Positions 40,301-41,696 of a stretch of DNA of 41,696 nucleotides are shown here, in pieces. Position numbers and translations under genes: made by a program. The stretch is from Streptomyces africanus (GTDB lineage: Bacteria > Actinomycetota > Actinomycetes > Streptomycetales > Streptomycetaceae). The DNA is taken from contig NZ_MUKA01000242.1 of the NCBI RefSeq assembly GCF_002150735.1, forward strand, positions 1-41,696. Direction: 5' to 3'. The notes under the pieces were generated by a model. That model did not search any database and had not been told where the DNA came from. It saw nothing but the letters and a program-made list of their open reading frames with translations. Position 1 is the stretch's first letter; the number at the start of each line of letters is the position of its first letter.

Positions 40301-41696
40301 CACTGGGCGGCGATCGAGGACGCCGGCCGACTGCGCGACGCACTGGGCACCGCCCTGCCGGTCGGTGTCCCGGAGGCCTTCACGGAGCCCGTCAAGGACC
40401 CGCTCGGCGACCTCCTCGCGCGTTACGCCCGCACCCACGGCCCGTTCACCTCGACCACGGCGGCGGCCCGCTTCGGCCTGGGCGTGGCCGTCACCGAGGG
40501 CGCCCTCCAGCGGCTGGCCGCGGCGGGCCGGGTCGTCCAGGGCGAGTTCCACCCGGCCGGGATCGGCCAGGAGTGGTGCGACGCGGCCGTGCTGCGCCGG
40601 CTGCGCCGCCGCTCCCTGGCGGCCCTGCGCCATGAGCTGGAGCCGGTGCCGCCGGCCGCGCTCGCCCAGTTCCTCCCCCAGTGGCAGCACATCGGCAAGG
40701 GGCACTCCCTGCGCGGCATCGACGGCCTGGTGCGCGCCATCGAGCAGGTGCAGGGCGCGTCCGTGCCCGCCTCCGCCCTGGAGAAGCTGGTGCTGCCTTC
40801 CAGGGTCGTGAACTACAACCCGGCCATGCTGGACGAGCTCACCGCCGCCGGAGAGGTCCTCTGGGCCGGGGCGGGTTCCCTCCCCGGCAAGGACGGCTGG
40901 GTCTCCCTCTACCTGGCGGACGCGGCGCCCCTGCTCCTGCCGCCCCCGCACCCCCTGGAGCTGACTGCCCTGCACCAGTCCGTCCTGGACACCCTCTCCG
41001 GCGGCTACGGCCTGTTCTTCCGCCAGATCGCCGACCAGGTCCGGGCCACCACCCACCCCGACGCCACCGATCCTCAGCTGGCCGACGCGCTCTGGGATCT
41101 GGCCTGGTCCGGACGCCTGACCAACGACACGCTCGCCCCCATGCGCTCCCTGCTCGGCTCGGGCCGCACCGCCGGCTCCACGGCCCACCGCGCCAAGCGT
41201 GCGGTCCCGCGCGGCCGCTACGGCTCCCTGACGGCCGCCGCCCGCCCAGCTTCCCGGTCCGGCCCGCCGACCGTCGCCGGCCGCTGGTCCCTGCTCCCGG
41301 CCCATGAGCCGGACCCGACGGTGCGGGCGCACGCCCTCGCCCGCACGCTCCTCGACCGGCACGGCGTGGTGACCAGGGGCGCGGTCTCGGCGGAGGGCGT
41401 CGAGGGCGGCTTCTCTGCGACGTACCGCGTCCTGTCCGCCTTCGAGGAGAGCGGCCAGGCCCGCCGCGGCTACGTCGTGGAGGGCCTCGGCGCCGCGCAG
41501 TTCGCGATGGACGGAGCCGTGGACCGCCTGCGCGCGGTGGCCAACGCCCGCGACCGCGGCGAGGACCTGCCCGGCCCGCCTCCCGGCCCCGGCCTCGATC
41601 CGTTCCCCGCGCATGACTTCCCCGCCCATGACTTCGCCGGACATGACTTCGCCGGACAGGACGACTCGTTCCCGCCCGACGACCACCCGGGCGACC
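37316..41696 (+). CDS. lhr: Lhr-type ATP-dependent DNA helicase (3' end off the window)
   Basis: The first 1460 residues of a superfamily-2 helicase of the long Lhr family. Motifs: I APTGSGKT, Ia YISPLKALAVDVERN, Ib TTPESLFLML, II LDEVHA, III SATV, IV VFANSRRLAERL, V ATSSLELGIDMG and VI QRVGRAGH. The core is followed by the winged-helix (PEST-like) domain and a long C-terminal region known from mycobacterial Lhr, which unwinds DNA-RNA hybrids and acts in repair of mitomycin damage. The visible C-terminus has a His/Asp/Phe-rich repeat stretch. Start ATG 37316 is the only in-frame choice near the first motif; CACGAT lies 6 bases upstream. Confidence 0.95.
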   Translation, partial: MPSTAPGPLDGFSPATRAWFSGAFSAPTTAQSGAWQAIHEGSDVLVVAPTGSGKTLAAFLAALDQLASTPPPADPRKRCRVLYISPLKALAVDVERNLRSPLTGIRQESVRMGLPEPEVKVGIRSGDTPAAERRALSTRPPDILITTPESLFLMLTSATRDALTGVETVILDEVHAVAGTKRGAHLALSLERLDELLPKPARRIGLSATVRPVDEVARFLSPRRKVEIVQPESGKEFDLSVVVPVEDLGELGGSPVADGSEGAERPSIWPHVEERITDLVQSHRSTIVFANSRRLAERLCNRLNEIAYERATGETLDEHHSPAELMGGSGAAQGAPQVIARAHHGSVSKEQRALVEEDLKAGRLPAVVATSSLELGIDMGAVDLVVQVESPPSVASGLQRVGRAGHQVGAVSTGVVFPKYRGDLVQAAVVTERMRTGAIESLRVPANPLDVLAQQIVAMTAMDTWQFDDLLAAVRRAAPFASLPESAFTAVLDMLAGRYPSDAFAELRPRVVWDRVTGEITGRPGAQRLAVTSGGTIPDRGLFGVFLAGADPKKGGGRVGELDEEMVYESRVGDVFTLGTSSWRIEDITRDRVLVSPAPGVPGRLPFWKGDQLGRPLELGRALGAFLREVGSLSKDDARLRLLAAGLDAWAADNVLSYLDEQREACGHVPDDRTIVVERFRDELGDWRVVVHSPFGAQVHAPWALALGAKLSERYGMDAQVMHADDGIVLRLPDADLMGLDLLDQEPVKMGREYDAEQAPVGAADVVFDKGEVDQVVTDQVGSSALFAARFRECAARALLLPRRNPGKRTPLWQQRQRASQLLQVASEFGSFPIVLEAVRECLQDVFDVPGLVELMGDLESRKVRLVEVTTPEPSPFARSLLFGYVAQFLYEGDSPLAERRAAALSLDSRLLAELLGQAELRELLDAEVLTELERELQWLTEDRRVKDAEGVADLLRLLGPLTDAELAERGAEPQWAQDLAGARRAIRVRIAGSDHWAAIEDAGRLRDALGTALPVGVPEAFTEPVKDPLGDLLARYARTHGPFTSTTAAARFGLGVAVTEGALQRLAAAGRVVQGEFHPAGIGQEWCDAAVLRRLRRRSLAALRHELEPVPPAALAQFLPQWQHIGKGHSLRGIDGLVRAIEQVQGASVPASALEKLVLPSRVVNYNPAMLDELTAAGEVLWAGAGSLPGKDGWVSLYLADAAPLLLPPPHPLELTALHQSVLDTLSGGYGLFFRQIADQVRATTHPDATDPQLADALWDLAWSGRLTNDTLAPMRSLLGSGRTAGSTAHRAKRAVPRGRYGSLTAAARPASRSGPPTVAGRWSLLPAHEPDPTVRAHALARTLLDRHGVVTRGAVSAEGVEGGFSATYRVLSAFEESGQARRGYVVEGLGAAQFAMDGAVDRLRAVANARDRGEDLPGPPPGPGLDPFPAHDFPAHDFAGHDFAGQDDSFPPDDHPGD
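41612..41656 (+). repeat. Three 15-bp tandem repeats in the lhr C-terminal region
   Basis: CATGACTTC plus CCCGCC or GCCGGA repeats three times (41612-41626, 41627-41641, 41642-41656), coding HDFPA, HDFAG, HDFAG. A partial unit follows. It lies in an otherwise Pro/Gly/Asp-rich linker. Confidence 0.8.

Overview
The window is a high-GC actinobacterial chromosome segment, almost certainly from Streptomyces. The third-codon GC bias, the frequent GTG starts and the many start codons without a Shine-Dalgarno sequence all fit. So does the gene order. From memory, miaB, a two-component pair, gluR/gluK-gluABCD, recX-recA and lhr occur in this order in S. coelicolor (about SCO5760 to SCO5799). No transposase, integrase, tRNA, rRNA, phage module or CRISPR array was found. 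This is conserved core chromosome, not an island.

Region by region. (1) 1-4369: the start of a PLP aminotransferase (cut off at the left edge), divergent from two tandem paralogous secreted trypsin-like proteases. (2) 4397-12992, minus strand: hflX, a secreted M1 aminopeptidase, a 37-bp-period minisatellite, a RelA/SpoT homologue (rshA), dapF, a small membrane protein and miaA. (3) 13175-16353: a small Ala/Glu-rich protein and an MT0933-like 'antitoxin' (plus strand), a terminator, a LigB-fold protein without histidine, and miaB. (4) 16418-20459: a DegS/DegU-like two-component pair, divergent from a KhtT/KhtU-like K+/H+ antiporter, then a MazG-like pyrophosphohydrolase. (5) 20559-27378: an orphan TAXI solute-binding protein, the GluR-GluK two-component system and the divergent glutamate ABC transporter gluABCD, closed by a strong terminator. 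(6) 27497-30474: an FAD monooxygenase, then a cysteine dioxygenase-rhodanese operon preceded by a Cys-rich leader peptide. (7) 30479-34316, minus strand: recX, recA (LexA box upstream), an AI-2E/PerM-family membrane protein and DUF3046. (8) 34397-41696: a prenyltransferase-like alpha/alpha-barrel protein, an AraC regulator with azlC-azlD, and the first 1460 codons of an Lhr-type helicase.

Functional themes are tRNA modification (miaA, miaB), stress and SOS (rshA, recA-recX, hflX, lhr), amino-acid sensing and traffic (gluRK-ABCD, azlCD, cysteine dioxygenase), and secreted proteolysis. Most genes are familiar. I do not see a wholly new system. The most interesting items are the cysteine leader peptide controlling a catabolic operon, the cysteine-bearing hexapeptide repeats at the N-terminus of the DegS-like kinase, the histidine-free LigB-fold protein, the eroded synthetase motifs of RshA, the architecture of the gluR-gluA control region, the paired proteases with a shared pro-segment, and a leaderless-promoter pattern at about fourteen genes.
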